From: Glaciecola sp. UBA1851
Lineage (GTDB): Bacteria > Pseudomonadota > Gammaproteobacteria > Enterobacterales > Alteromonadaceae
NCBI GenBank assembly: GCA_002338515.1
Contig: DDIL01000167.1
Span: 1 to 29,708 of the forward strand
DNA: 29,708 nt
Reading direction: 5' to 3'
Shown: piece by piece, positions 23,159-29,708 of the stretch
How the letters are laid out: each line of letters opens with the position of its first letter
Numbering within the stretch: the stretch's first letter is position 1
The notes under the pieces: model-generated
Databases searched by the model: none
What the model saw: only the letters and a program-made list of their open reading frames with translations
What the model was told of the DNA's origin: nothing
Made by a program: the position numbers and the translations under genes

Positions 23159-24352
23159 TTAGGTTTTAATACAAATAAGTCCTTTCAAATAATAGCCTTC
23201 TGGGAATGCCGTTGACACCATATGATCGTAATCTTGGTGCAATCGTTCCACTATATTTAATTGCGTATTGGCATCTAATGCGGCGTCTGCAACAATTTTA
23301 GCGAATAGATCAGACGCCATTAGTCCTGAGCAACTAAACGTTACTAATATCCCTTTGGGATTTAATATTTCACAGGCAAGCCTGTTAATATCTTTATATC
23401 CTCTCGCTGCTTGCATTAAATGGCGTTTATTTTCAACAAATTTAGGTGGGTCGAGTATAATTAAATCGTACTTGTTACCATTTTCCTTATACTTCCTTAA
23501 TTGCTCAAAAACATCCGCCTTTACGTGACTAACCGATGTGGTATTGTCTAATTGTGGATTTGCTTTAATATTTTCTTTGCTAGTATCCAAAGCATTTTGT
23601 GACACATCTAAGTGTGTAATCGATTTGGCTTCATACTGCATTGCATGTAAGCCAAAAGTACCAGTATAACTAAAGCAATTTAGCACATCTTTTCCTTTAG
23701 CATATTGCCCTACTATTTGCCTATTTTTTCGCTGATCAAGGTAAAACCCCGTTTTATGGCCGGCAAGTAAATCAACTTTAATATTTAGATTATACTCTTG
23801 AATGTTCACCGAACTTGGTAAATCACCAACATGTGTTTCTACAATTAACGCTAACCCTTCTTTTTTTCTAACATCCACATCGCTTCGTTCATGAATACAA
23901 TGGCCTGGATAAAAACTGGCAATAGCATCAATTAATTTATTTTTATGTTTTTCACCACCTGCGCTTAATACCTGCATTACCACCACACGGTTGTATACAT
24001 CTATAGTGATACCAGGCAAACCATCAGATTCACCTGCAACAAGTCGATAGGCATTACTTATTTTTTGGTCTAACCATGGTTGGCGTTTATCTAATGCTTG
24101 CTGTATGCGTTTTTTAAAAAAATTATTGTCAATAATAGTGTCTTTTTCAAAGCTCCAAACTCTCACTCTAATTTGAGAGTGAGGGGAATAAGCCCCTTTT
24201 GCTAACCAGGTACCTTCGCTTGATAAAATATCTACGGTGGCGCCCATATGAGCGTTACCAATCACTTGCAAAATTGCACCGTCAAACACCCATGGATGTT
24301 TTCTTAATAGCGATTTTTCTCTTTCAGGCTTAAGTATTATTGAGGCGCTCAT
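23159..24352 (-). CDS. rlmI: 23S rRNA m5C1962 methyltransferase RlmI
   Basis: RlmI methylates C1962 of 23S rRNA using SAM. At 397 residues it matches the E. coli protein (396). The N-terminal ~75 residues are the PUA domain (begins ILKPEREKSLLRKHPWVFDGAI), followed by the EEHEE-like region and a Rossmann methyltransferase domain with CFSYTGTFGLHAM (SAM binding), ILDPPKF (motif IV) and VTFSCSGLM, which carries the catalytic Cys. Its start abuts the rnhA stop with no gap, so the two are likely co-transcribed from the rnhA promoter. It converges on the PilZ gene and shares its terminator. Confidence 0.92.
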   Translation of the reverse strand: MSASIILKPEREKSLLRKHPWVFDGAILQVIGNAHMGATVDILSSEGTWLAKGAYSPHSQIRVRVWSFEKDTIIDNNFFKKRIQQALDKRQPWLDQKISNAYRLVAGESDGLPGITIDVYNRVVVMQVLSAGGEKHKNKLIDAIASFYPGHCIHERSDVDVRKKEGLALIVETHVGDLPSSVNIQEYNLNIKVDLLAGHKTGFYLDQRKNRQIVGQYAKGKDVLNCFSYTGTFGLHAMQYEAKSITHLDVSQNALDTSKENIKANPQLDNTTSVSHVKADVFEQLRKYKENGNKYDLIILDPPKFVENKRHLMQAARGYKDINRLACEILNPKGILVTFSCSGLMASDLFAKIVADAALDANTQLNIVERLHQDYDHMVSTAFPEGYYLKGLICIKT

Positions 24353-24814
24353 TTATCCTTCAAATCCTTTGTCTTCTGTTAGGTTGTCACCACTTGCTGC
24401 AAGGCGCGCTAAGTCATCTACTCGCTCGTTCTGTTCATGGCCATTATGGGCTTTAACCCAATGCCAATTAACTTGATGTTCTTCGCAACATTTATCAAGT
24501 TTCTGCCACAAATCAACATTTTTAACAGGCTTTTTAGCACTTGTTTTCCAACCGTTTCGCTTCCAGTTGTGGATCCATTGATTGATACCATTTTTAACGT
24601 ATTGGCTATCGGTATATAAATTAACCTCACATCTACGTTTTAATGCGTTTAACGCCATGATCGGCGCTAATAATTCCATTCTATTATTTGTAGTGAGCTC
24701 AAACCCTGCGCTCATTTCTTTGATTTTACCGTTGTAGTCTAATAAGGCGCCATAGCCACCAGGCCCTGGATTTCCTAAACAAGACCCATCTGTGTATATT
24801 TTTACTTTATCCAT
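24353..24814 (-). CDS. rnhA: Ribonuclease HI
   Basis: RNase HI degrades the RNA strand of RNA-DNA hybrids in the cytoplasm. The catalytic acids are visible: Asp9 in IYTDGSCLGNPGPGG, Glu47 in NNRMELLAP, Asp69 in LYTDSQYV and Asp133 in NERVDDLAR, with His123 in KAHNGH. The length of 153 residues is typical. It is divergent from dnaQ, as in E. coli, though here the two genes are separated by 264 bp rather than overlapping in their promoter regions. rlmI follows directly on the same strand. Confidence 0.96.
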   Translation of the reverse strand: MDKVKIYTDGSCLGNPGPGGYGALLDYNGKIKEMSAGFELTTNNRMELLAPIMALNALKRRCEVNLYTDSQYVKNGINQWIHNWKRNGWKTSAKKPVKNVDLWQKLDKCCEEHQVNWHWVKAHNGHEQNERVDDLARLAASGDNLTEDKGFEG

Positions 24815-24857
24815 ATCACTCTTTGTTTGTTAGCATGCAATGAAGTTATTGAGTTTT

Positions 24858-24877
24858 AATGCATAATAGCATGCATT
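24858..24877. repeat. Hairpin and repeated GCATGC motif in the rnhA upstream region
   Basis: AATGCAT (24858-24864) and ATGCATT (24871-24877) are inverted around 6 nt. TAGCATGCA is also repeated directly at 24831-24839 and 24867-24875. The region lies about 15-65 bp upstream of the rnhA start and may hold its promoter or operator. Confidence 0.35.
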
Positions 24878-24974
24878 GAGATTTATGTAGTGCGAACACG
24901 TTGTGTTTTAAGCCACCCCAAACTTTAAAAAAATTAAATTTTTGAATGCCTAATTGGAAAAAGCTCCTTTCTGA

Positions 24975-25027
24975 AGCAATTGATATTTAATCATCTTCAA
25001 CTAGTGTGTAAACTATGTTGAATTGCT
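24975..25027. repeat. Nested inverted repeats in the dnaQ upstream region
   Basis: AGCAATT (24975-24981) is complementary to AATTGCT (25021-25027). Nested inside are TTCAAC/GTTGAA (24996-25001, 25017-25022) and TAGT/ACTA (25002-25005, 25012-25015). The inner pair makes a 10-bp hairpin with one bulged base and a 6-nt loop. The outer right arm overlaps the inner one by two bases, so the two structures may compete. Confidence 0.45.
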
Positions 25028-25078
25028 AAGTCATAAACCGGCCCTTAGTAATAGAAAAGGTAAAAGGACAACATAAAA

Positions 25079-25744
25079 ATGAGACAAATAGCGCTAGATA
25101 CAGAAACAACCGGTATTGAAACAAGTGAAGGCCATCGCATCATTGAAATTGGCTGTGTTGAATTAATAGATAGAAAGCTAACGGGCAATACTTTTCATGT
25201 GTATTTAAATCCACAACGAGAAATTGATGCCGATGCAGTAAGAGTGCACGGTTTAACAAATGAATTTTTAAATGATAAGCCGTTGTTTAAACAGGTAGTT
25301 GATGATTTCATTCAATTTGTTGATGGCGCTGAGTTAATTATCCATAACGCACCATTCGATGTTGGGTTTCTAAACTATGAAATGGGTTTGTTAAAGAAAC
25401 AATACCCAACTATTAATGCGATGTGTTCAGTGCTAGACACTTTGGTATTAGCAAGGAAAATGCGTCCTGGTCAAAAGAACAACCTAGATGCATTGACTAA
25501 GTTATATAACTTAGATTCGCGTGATCGCACTTTTCACGGAGCTTTACTCGATTCAGAAATTTTGGCAGATGTGTACCTGCATATGACTGGTGGGCAAACA
25601 AGTTTGTCCCTTGCCAGTGGCTCTGAAGAAACCAGCGATGATGGCTTAGAAGTCATCAAAAAATTAAAAAGCAAACCAGCCTTAAAGATAATACGTGCCA
25701 CTGCCGATGATATAGCTAAGCAATCAGCTATATTTGAAGGTTAG
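25079..25744 (+). CDS. dnaQ: DNA polymerase III epsilon subunit (3'-5' exonuclease)
   Basis: This is the proofreading subunit of the replicative polymerase core. The DEDDh exonuclease residues are Asp7 and Glu9 (LDTETTG), Asp94 (HNAPFDVGF) and His153 with Asp158 (HGALLDSE). After the exonuclease domain, QTSLSL at about 173-178 matches a beta-clamp-binding motif (QTSMAF in E. coli), and the C-terminal tail would contact the alpha subunit. The length of 221 residues is slightly below the 243 of E. coli. It is divergent from rnhA. Its TAG stop shares a base with the GTG start of the next gene. Confidence 0.96.
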   Translation: MRQIALDTETTGIETSEGHRIIEIGCVELIDRKLTGNTFHVYLNPQREIDADAVRVHGLTNEFLNDKPLFKQVVDDFIQFVDGAELIIHNAPFDVGFLNYEMGLLKKQYPTINAMCSVLDTLVLARKMRPGQKNNLDALTKLYNLDSRDRTFHGALLDSEILADVYLHMTGGQTSLSLASGSEETSDDGLEVIKKLKSKPALKIIRATADDIAKQSAIFEG

Positions 25745-27216
25745 TGAAGTACATATTTTTACCCTTTTATAACTTAAATATACTACAAAGAACGGCCTTA
25801 ACGAGGAGTAGGGCGGCTTTTTGGTGTCTATTATTTATATTACTTTCCCATAACACTTTGGCGTTCCAATCTGAAAGCGTTAATTATCAGCAAACCCAGC
25901 GCATAGATCCTTCTATCCTTAATAAAATAAATCCAATTGGGACAGATTATCAAAATAGTATTCAACTACTGAACAATCGCTTTAGAATTGATAGTGATGT
26001 TAGTGCTGTAACCCTAGTGTTCTTTAGAGAATACGGCAGCGCACCAATTGTGCTAGTCCGGCCAGACGGTAGTAAATTGTATTTAGAAAACGATACAGGT
26101 GATGACACCTACCAATGGTTTGAAACTGACACATATGACATGATTTCTTTAAATAACCCAATGCCAGGTCCTTGGCAGGCGGTAGGTAATATACTCCCAG
26201 AAAGTCGTGTTCTTGTGATTGCAGGCATTACGCTTAATGCGGATGCTATACCTAGCCCTATCTACTCAGGTGAAACACTAAAACAAAGAGCCTTTGTGGA
26301 AAATGCTGGTACAAAAATAGATATGAATTCATTTAAGGATGTTGTGAAATTGTCTATTGATTTTGTTAGTACGAATAATCCATCTTTTGAAAATTTTGGA
26401 TTAGGCTCTCGCCCAATCGCAGTATTTGAAGATAATGGTATGGGATTAGATGAACGCGAAGGGGATGGTGTATTTACAGGGCAATTCAATCTAAATATTG
26501 TTGAAGGTGAATGGCGGCCCGTTTTTACTATTAGAACACCCTTATTTTCGAGGGAGCAAGTTGATAATAACATTGTGTTATTACCTAATCCTGTACTTAT
26601 TGCCCATCAATTCTTAGAAAATGAATTAACGACCGAAGACGAAATGTTGAATGAATTACTAATTGAAATTGATGTTGATAGACAAGAAATTGATATTACC
26701 AGTATGATTATTGATGGAGTAATTCGCCATCCTAATGGCACAAATGAAAATTTTTATGTCACACAAAGCAGTTTGCATTCAAAAGAAATCAGATTGTCAC
26801 AAAAAGGCTACGGTATTCACAAAGTAAATGTAGACGTTTTTGCTAAAACCCGCACAGGTCGTGATGTAGTAATCAGTGTGCCTGAATATTCATTTATTGT
26901 GGAAGCGCCTATTATTGAACCTGAAGTTGTTCCTGTTGAGGAAGGTGAAGTAGCAAATCAAGATAATATACAAACCGAAAATGATATTGATGAGTTAGGT
27001 GATGAAGAAATAGTTGAAGATAATTACAACGCAATCTGGATTGCATTGATTATTAATTTGTTATTACTAGTTATTGGTGGATTTGTTTTGTTTTTAATTG
27101 TGGATAAACGCAATAATCCAGATTCTCCAATTATAAATAAATTAAAGTTCAAGCTTCCTAACATCTCATTTAGAAAGAAAAAAGAGGAAATTGCAGAAGA
27201 CCCTGCTACAAGCTAA
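25744..27216 (+). CDS. TIGR03503-like conserved protein, single-pass membrane anchored
   Basis: This 490-residue protein of unknown function resembles conserved family TIGR03503 of gammaproteobacteria. The GTG start overlaps the dnaQ stop by one base (TAGTG), and no other in-frame start fits. The N-terminus has a signal sequence: basic residues up to 23, a hydrophobic core to about 37, and a probable cleavage after TLA at 38-40. A large, mostly beta region follows, with VRPDGSKLYLEN and FEDNGMGLDEREGDGVFTG resembling extracellular Ig-like modules. An acidic linker (about 395-425) leads to one transmembrane helix (about 430-452) and a lysine-rich cytoplasmic tail. It should therefore be periplasmic with a C-terminal membrane anchor. 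Coupling to dnaQ gives no functional clue. Confidence 0.75.
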   Translation: MKYIFLPFYNLNILQRTALTRSRAAFWCLLFILLSHNTLAFQSESVNYQQTQRIDPSILNKINPIGTDYQNSIQLLNNRFRIDSDVSAVTLVFFREYGSAPIVLVRPDGSKLYLENDTGDDTYQWFETDTYDMISLNNPMPGPWQAVGNILPESRVLVIAGITLNADAIPSPIYSGETLKQRAFVENAGTKIDMNSFKDVVKLSIDFVSTNNPSFENFGLGSRPIAVFEDNGMGLDEREGDGVFTGQFNLNIVEGEWRPVFTIRTPLFSREQVDNNIVLLPNPVLIAHQFLENELTTEDEMLNELLIEIDVDRQEIDITSMIIDGVIRHPNGTNENFYVTQSSLHSKEIRLSQKGYGIHKVNVDVFAKTRTGRDVVISVPEYSFIVEAPIIEPEVVPVEEGEVANQDNIQTENDIDELGDEEIVEDNYNAIWIALIINLLLLVIGGFVLFLIVDKRNNPDSPIINKLKFKLPNISFRKKKEEIAEDPATS

Positions 27217-27338
27217 CATTATGTTAATGTGACTTTGCTTTTTTAGTAAATATCCTCCACTGTTTAGCTCGTATCCATATTTGCGTTCAATTGATTGCTT
27301 GAAAAGTAGGCAACAACAAATTTGTTTGCAAAAAGCGG

Positions 27339-27376
27339 TTGACTACGTTGGCTTGTAGCCTTATTATCTGCGCCGC
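27339..27376 (+). promoter_or_regulatory. Stable-RNA-type promoter of the tRNA-Asp cluster
   Basis: TTGACT (27339-27344), a 17-bp spacer and TATTAT (27362-27367) form a near-consensus promoter. The next bases, CTGCGCCGC, form a GC-rich discriminator typical of promoters under stringent control. No other strong promoter precedes the tRNA genes. Confidence 0.88.
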
Positions 27377-27431
27377 AATTGACGAGGGCGTAATAAAAAA
27401 TTCAGTTTTAGATTACGAGCTATCGTCAATT
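27377..27431 (+). other. Structured leader of the tRNA-Asp transcript
   Basis: AATTGACGA (27377-27385) is exactly complementary to TCGTCAATT (27423-27431). Inside it, CGTAAT (27389-27394) pairs with ATTACG (27412-27417). The result is a two-tier stem (9 + 6 bp) closed by a 17-nt loop with a 3/5-nt internal loop, ending 13 nt before the first tRNA. It could guide 5' processing or act as an RNase III site. Confidence 0.65.
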
Positions 27432-27444
27432 ATTGTGATTATGC

Positions 27445-27521
27445 GGAGTGGTAGTTCAGTTGGTTAGAATACCGGCCTGTCACGCCGGGGGTCGCGGGTT
27501 CGAGTCCCGTCCACTCCGCCA
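27445..27521 (+). tRNA. tRNA-Asp (GTC), copy 1
   Basis: This 77-nt cloverleaf has the acceptor stem GGAGTGG/CCACTCC, discriminator G and an encoded CCA. The anticodon stem CCGGC/GCCGG encloses the loop CTGTCAC with anticodon GTC at 27479-27481. The T loop TTCGAGT is standard. It closely resembles E. coli tRNA-Asp. It is the first of three identical copies transcribed together. Confidence 0.98.
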
Positions 27522-27563
27522 TTTTTCACAATACTGTTGTAACATATTATTTGTTAAAGCTGC

Positions 27564-27640
27564 GGAGTGGTAGTTCAGTTGGTTAGAATACCGGCCTGTC
27601 ACGCCGGGGGTCGCGGGTTCGAGTCCCGTCCACTCCGCCA
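27564..27640 (+). tRNA. tRNA-Asp (GTC), copy 2
   Basis: Identical in sequence to the first copy over all 77 nt, with encoded CCA and GTC anticodon, after a 42-nt spacer. The bases TGC just before the gene are also shared with the first copy. Confidence 0.98.
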
Positions 27641-27669
27641 TTTAACAAATACGCGAAACCTTACCATGT

Positions 27670-27746
27670 GGAGTGGTAGTTCAGTTGGTTAGAATACCGG
27701 CCTGTCACGCCGGGGGTCGCGGGTTCGAGTCCCGTCCACTCCGCCA
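27670..27746 (+). tRNA. tRNA-Asp (GTC), copy 3
   Basis: Identical to the other two copies, after a 29-nt spacer. Its upstream flank differs (ATGT rather than TGC). No clear rho-independent terminator follows before lolD. Confidence 0.98.
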
Positions 27747-27826
27747 TTTCTTTTACTAAAATTTTAATGGGAACTCGCTTCTAGAGCAGGTAAACTATTA
27801 ACATTATTTAGTAATCAATAAGAATA

Positions 27827-28507
27827 ATGATTAATCCTATCTTAGTTGCGACTGATATTTGCAAAACGTATGTTGATGCAAACCAGTCTGTTGAAATTTT
27901 GCATTCAGTCAATTTATCAGTCGACCAAGGCGAAACCATCGCTATTGTAGGCGCATCTGGCTCAGGCAAAAGTACCTTGTTACATATTATTAGTACATTA
28001 GATACGCCCACTTCTGGGCAAGTACTATTTAATGGTCAATCTCTCTTATCTCTTTCAAGTAAACAGCAGGCTAAATTTCGTAACGCCGAACTTGGCTTTG
28101 TCTATCAATTTCATCATTTATTACCAGAGTTTAACGCCACCGAAAATGTAGCGATGCCATGCTTAATTGCAGGCATGAGCAAAGAGAGCTCGCAAAAACG
28201 GGCTAAGGCTTTACTCGATAGAGTTGGACTTTCACACCGATTAACGCATAAGCCTCAGCAATTATCTGGCGGAGAACGTCAACGTGTTGCTATAGCCAGA
28301 GCCATGGTGAATAAGCCTAAAATAATTATGGCTGACGAACCAACTGGTAATTTAGATAAAGAATCTAGTGAAGAAATACTTGGCTTAATTCAGGATATTA
28401 ATAAAACCGACAATACGAGTTTTGTTATCGTGACGCATGATAATGAACTCGCTAAACAAATGGATAAAACCTTTACTTTAGTCAGTGGTAAAGTAGTGAC
28501 CCTATGA
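27827..28507 (+). CDS. lolD: Lipoprotein-releasing ABC transporter, ATP-binding subunit LolD
   Basis: LolD is the ATPase of the LolCDE complex that extracts lipoproteins from the inner membrane and hands them to LolA. Walker A GASGSGKST is at residues 42-50, the LolD-type Q-loop region FVYQFHHLLPEFNATENV follows at about 91-108, the ABC signature LSGGE is at 146-150, Walker B IIMADEP at 166-172 and the switch His in VTHDN. The length of 226 residues is normal. It overlaps lolE by 4 bp (ATGA). MacB-type ATPases are similar, but the Q-loop region and the partner gene favour LolD. lolC, often upstream, is replaced here by the tRNA cluster. Confidence 0.93.
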   Translation: MINPILVATDICKTYVDANQSVEILHSVNLSVDQGETIAIVGASGSGKSTLLHIISTLDTPTSGQVLFNGQSLLSLSSKQQAKFRNAELGFVYQFHHLLPEFNATENVAMPCLIAGMSKESSQKRAKALLDRVGLSHRLTHKPQQLSGGERQRVAIARAMVNKPKIIMADEPTGNLDKESSEEILGLIQDINKTDNTSFVIVTHDNELAKQMDKTFTLVSGKVVTL

Positions 28508-29708
28508 TTGCTTTTAGTTATCAAATAGCCAATAGGTTTAAGCAACCAACCATACAAGATTCATACATTCGCTTTGTTTCATCCGCATCAACCATTGGTG
28601 TTGGCCTTGGTTGTGCTGTACTTATTCTATTGTTATCAGTCATGAACGGCTTCGAATATGAACTTAGAAATACGTTATTAAAAGTGGTGCCGCATGCTGA
28701 AATTTTTGCGATTGACAGTAACGGCTTAAAGCCAGAGCCTGAATTTATAAATCTTATTAATAGTGATGATAGGGTAGAAAATGTATTTGTATTGAATCGA
28801 GCGACAGGTTTACTGCAAATTGGTAACGGTATGAAGGCTGTGGCAATAGTAGGAGCCAACCCGCAATATTTTAATGAAAAATTCTTACCGTTAAGTCATC
28901 TTGAATTGAACTCTGCAAAAGAAGTGCAATTACTAGACGCTAAATCACGTGCCCAGCAGTTTCACACACAAAAAGATGCCATTGTGTTAGGCGCTAAAAT
29001 AATGCGAGACCAGAACATAAAGATTGGCGACAGAGTGCAGGTGTTATTGCCTGCAAATACAAGTGATTTAAGCTTTAAAGCGCCAACATCTGCATGGGCA
29101 ACCGTGGTTGGATCTATTTCAATTGGCGGTGAACTAGATAATCAAATAGCTATTTTGAATCAGGCTTATTTAGCCGAGTTATTAGGTTTTAATGATCAGC
29201 ATACTCACATTGAGATACAATTATTCGACCCTTTTGTTGCCAACGCATTGGTACGAGAATATGGGTTTCAGTTTCCGCAAGCTGCCTATATGTCAGATTG
29301 GACTCGAACAAAAGGGCATCTATACCAAGATATTCAACTTATTCGAGCGGTTGTTTATATTGTTCTAGCCTTAGTGATAGCGGTTGCGTGTTTTAATATT
29401 GTGTCAGCACTTGTCATGTCTGTAAAAGAGAAAAGCAAAGAAATTGCCATTTTAAAAACGATTGGCGCAACGAATTCTAGTATTGCATTAATCTTTGTTT
29501 TTAAAGGACTTTATCATGGTTTGAAAGGAGCGTTAATAGGCACGGCTGTAGGCGTAATACTTGCATTGTATTTATCTGAGATTATCAGTGGTATTGAATG
29601 GGTGATTGGCAGCGAATTTATTTCGGGTGATATTTATTTTACTAAAAGTATTCCTTCAAAATTAAATTGGTTTGATGTCATTGTTACCTCGTCTATTGTG
29701 GTACTCAT
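28504..29708 (+). CDS. lolE: Lipoprotein-releasing transmembrane subunit LolE (3' end cut by the window)
   Basis: This is an inner-membrane subunit of the LolCDE exporter. It is open from ATG 28504 to the right edge, about 401 codons, so only the last few residues are missing compared with the ~414 of E. coli LolE. The N-terminus has a short cytoplasmic stretch, then a helix around STIGVGLGCAVLILLLSVMNGFEYEL. A periplasmic domain follows, opening with VVPHAEIF as in LolE (VVPHGEIE in E. coli). The C-terminal half has the FtsX-like permease helices (IRAVVYIVLALVIAVACFNI), with MSVKEKSKEIAILKTIGAT as the coupling helix. Its start overlaps the lolD stop by 4 bp. A LolF-like role as the only transmembrane subunit is an alternative. 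Confidence 0.9.
   Translation, partial: MIAFSYQIANRFKQPTIQDSYIRFVSSASTIGVGLGCAVLILLLSVMNGFEYELRNTLLKVVPHAEIFAIDSNGLKPEPEFINLINSDDRVENVFVLNRATGLLQIGNGMKAVAIVGANPQYFNEKFLPLSHLELNSAKEVQLLDAKSRAQQFHTQKDAIVLGAKIMRDQNIKIGDRVQVLLPANTSDLSFKAPTSAWATVVGSISIGGELDNQIAILNQAYLAELLGFNDQHTHIEIQLFDPFVANALVREYGFQFPQAAYMSDWTRTKGHLYQDIQLIRAVVYIVLALVIAVACFNIVSALVMSVKEKSKEIAILKTIGATNSSIALIFVFKGLYHGLKGALIGTAVGVILALYLSEIISGIEWVIGSEFISGDIYFTKSIPSKLNWFDVIVTSSIVVL

Noticed and set aside
24925..24955. AT-rich tract between rnhA and dnaQ as an origin or DnaA-box region
   Set aside because: It is a simple A/T run without DnaA boxes or repeated 9-mers of that type; it may just be an UP-like promoter element.
27443..27750. 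Regular repeats that could suggest a CRISPR array
   Set aside because: The repeat units are complete tRNA-Asp genes of 77 nt with correct cloverleaf and CCA; the spacers are short and there are no cas genes.
28521..28859. 112-residue open frame antisense to lolE
   Set aside because: It is embedded in the lolE coding sequence, which has strong protein-level support, so the antisense frame is a shadow.

Overview
The window is chromosomal, AT-rich DNA that reads like a marine gammaproteobacterium of the Alteromonadales. The grounds are a liuR-liuABCDE leucine-degradation operon, the divergent rnhA/dnaQ pair, a run of tRNA-Asp genes, lolD-lolE, HrpA with its long C-terminal region, and a protein resembling family TIGR03503. 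No taxon can be fixed from the sequence alone. No phage, IS element, CRISPR array or plasmid function was seen.

Layout. (1) 1-3279: an alkane-monooxygenase-like membrane di-iron protein (minus strand) divergent from an AraC-family regulator, with an alpha/beta hydrolase after the regulator. The 179-bp spacer holds two direct-repeat sites that look like AraC-type operators, so this resembles the alkM/alkR arrangement of Acinetobacter. (2) 3276-6064: glgC (glycogen synthesis) divergent from an MFS permease with a TTG start. (3) 6102-13135: a minus-strand operon liuR-liuA-liuB-liuC-liuD-liuE that converts isovaleryl-CoA to acetoacetate and acetyl-CoA. A perfect 16-bp palindrome lies between the -35 and -10 of the liuR promoter. 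(4) 13237-16564: two tandem DUF342/FapA-like paralogues. (5) 16565-17656: a 595-bp non-coding stretch with a 15-bp perfect inverted repeat, then an 82-residue orphan protein with a strong ribosome binding site and its own terminator. (6) 17657-23104: an isoaspartyl peptidase/asparaginase abutting hrpA, then a PilZ protein. (7) 23159-27216: rlmI and rnhA on minus, divergent from dnaQ and a coupled TIGR03503-like membrane protein. (8) 27339-27746: a strong stable-RNA promoter, a structured leader and three identical tRNA-Asp(GTC) genes. (9) 27827-end: lolD and a truncated lolE, with no lolC beside them.

Most genes are ordinary core or catabolic genes. The parts most worth a second look are the putative alkR operators and the altered histidine boxes of the AlkB-like protein, the 16565-17459 intergenic region with its orphan small gene, the tandem DUF342 pair, the long hairpin leader of the tRNA operon, and the lolD-lolE pair without lolC. 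I see no convincing new multi-gene system here.
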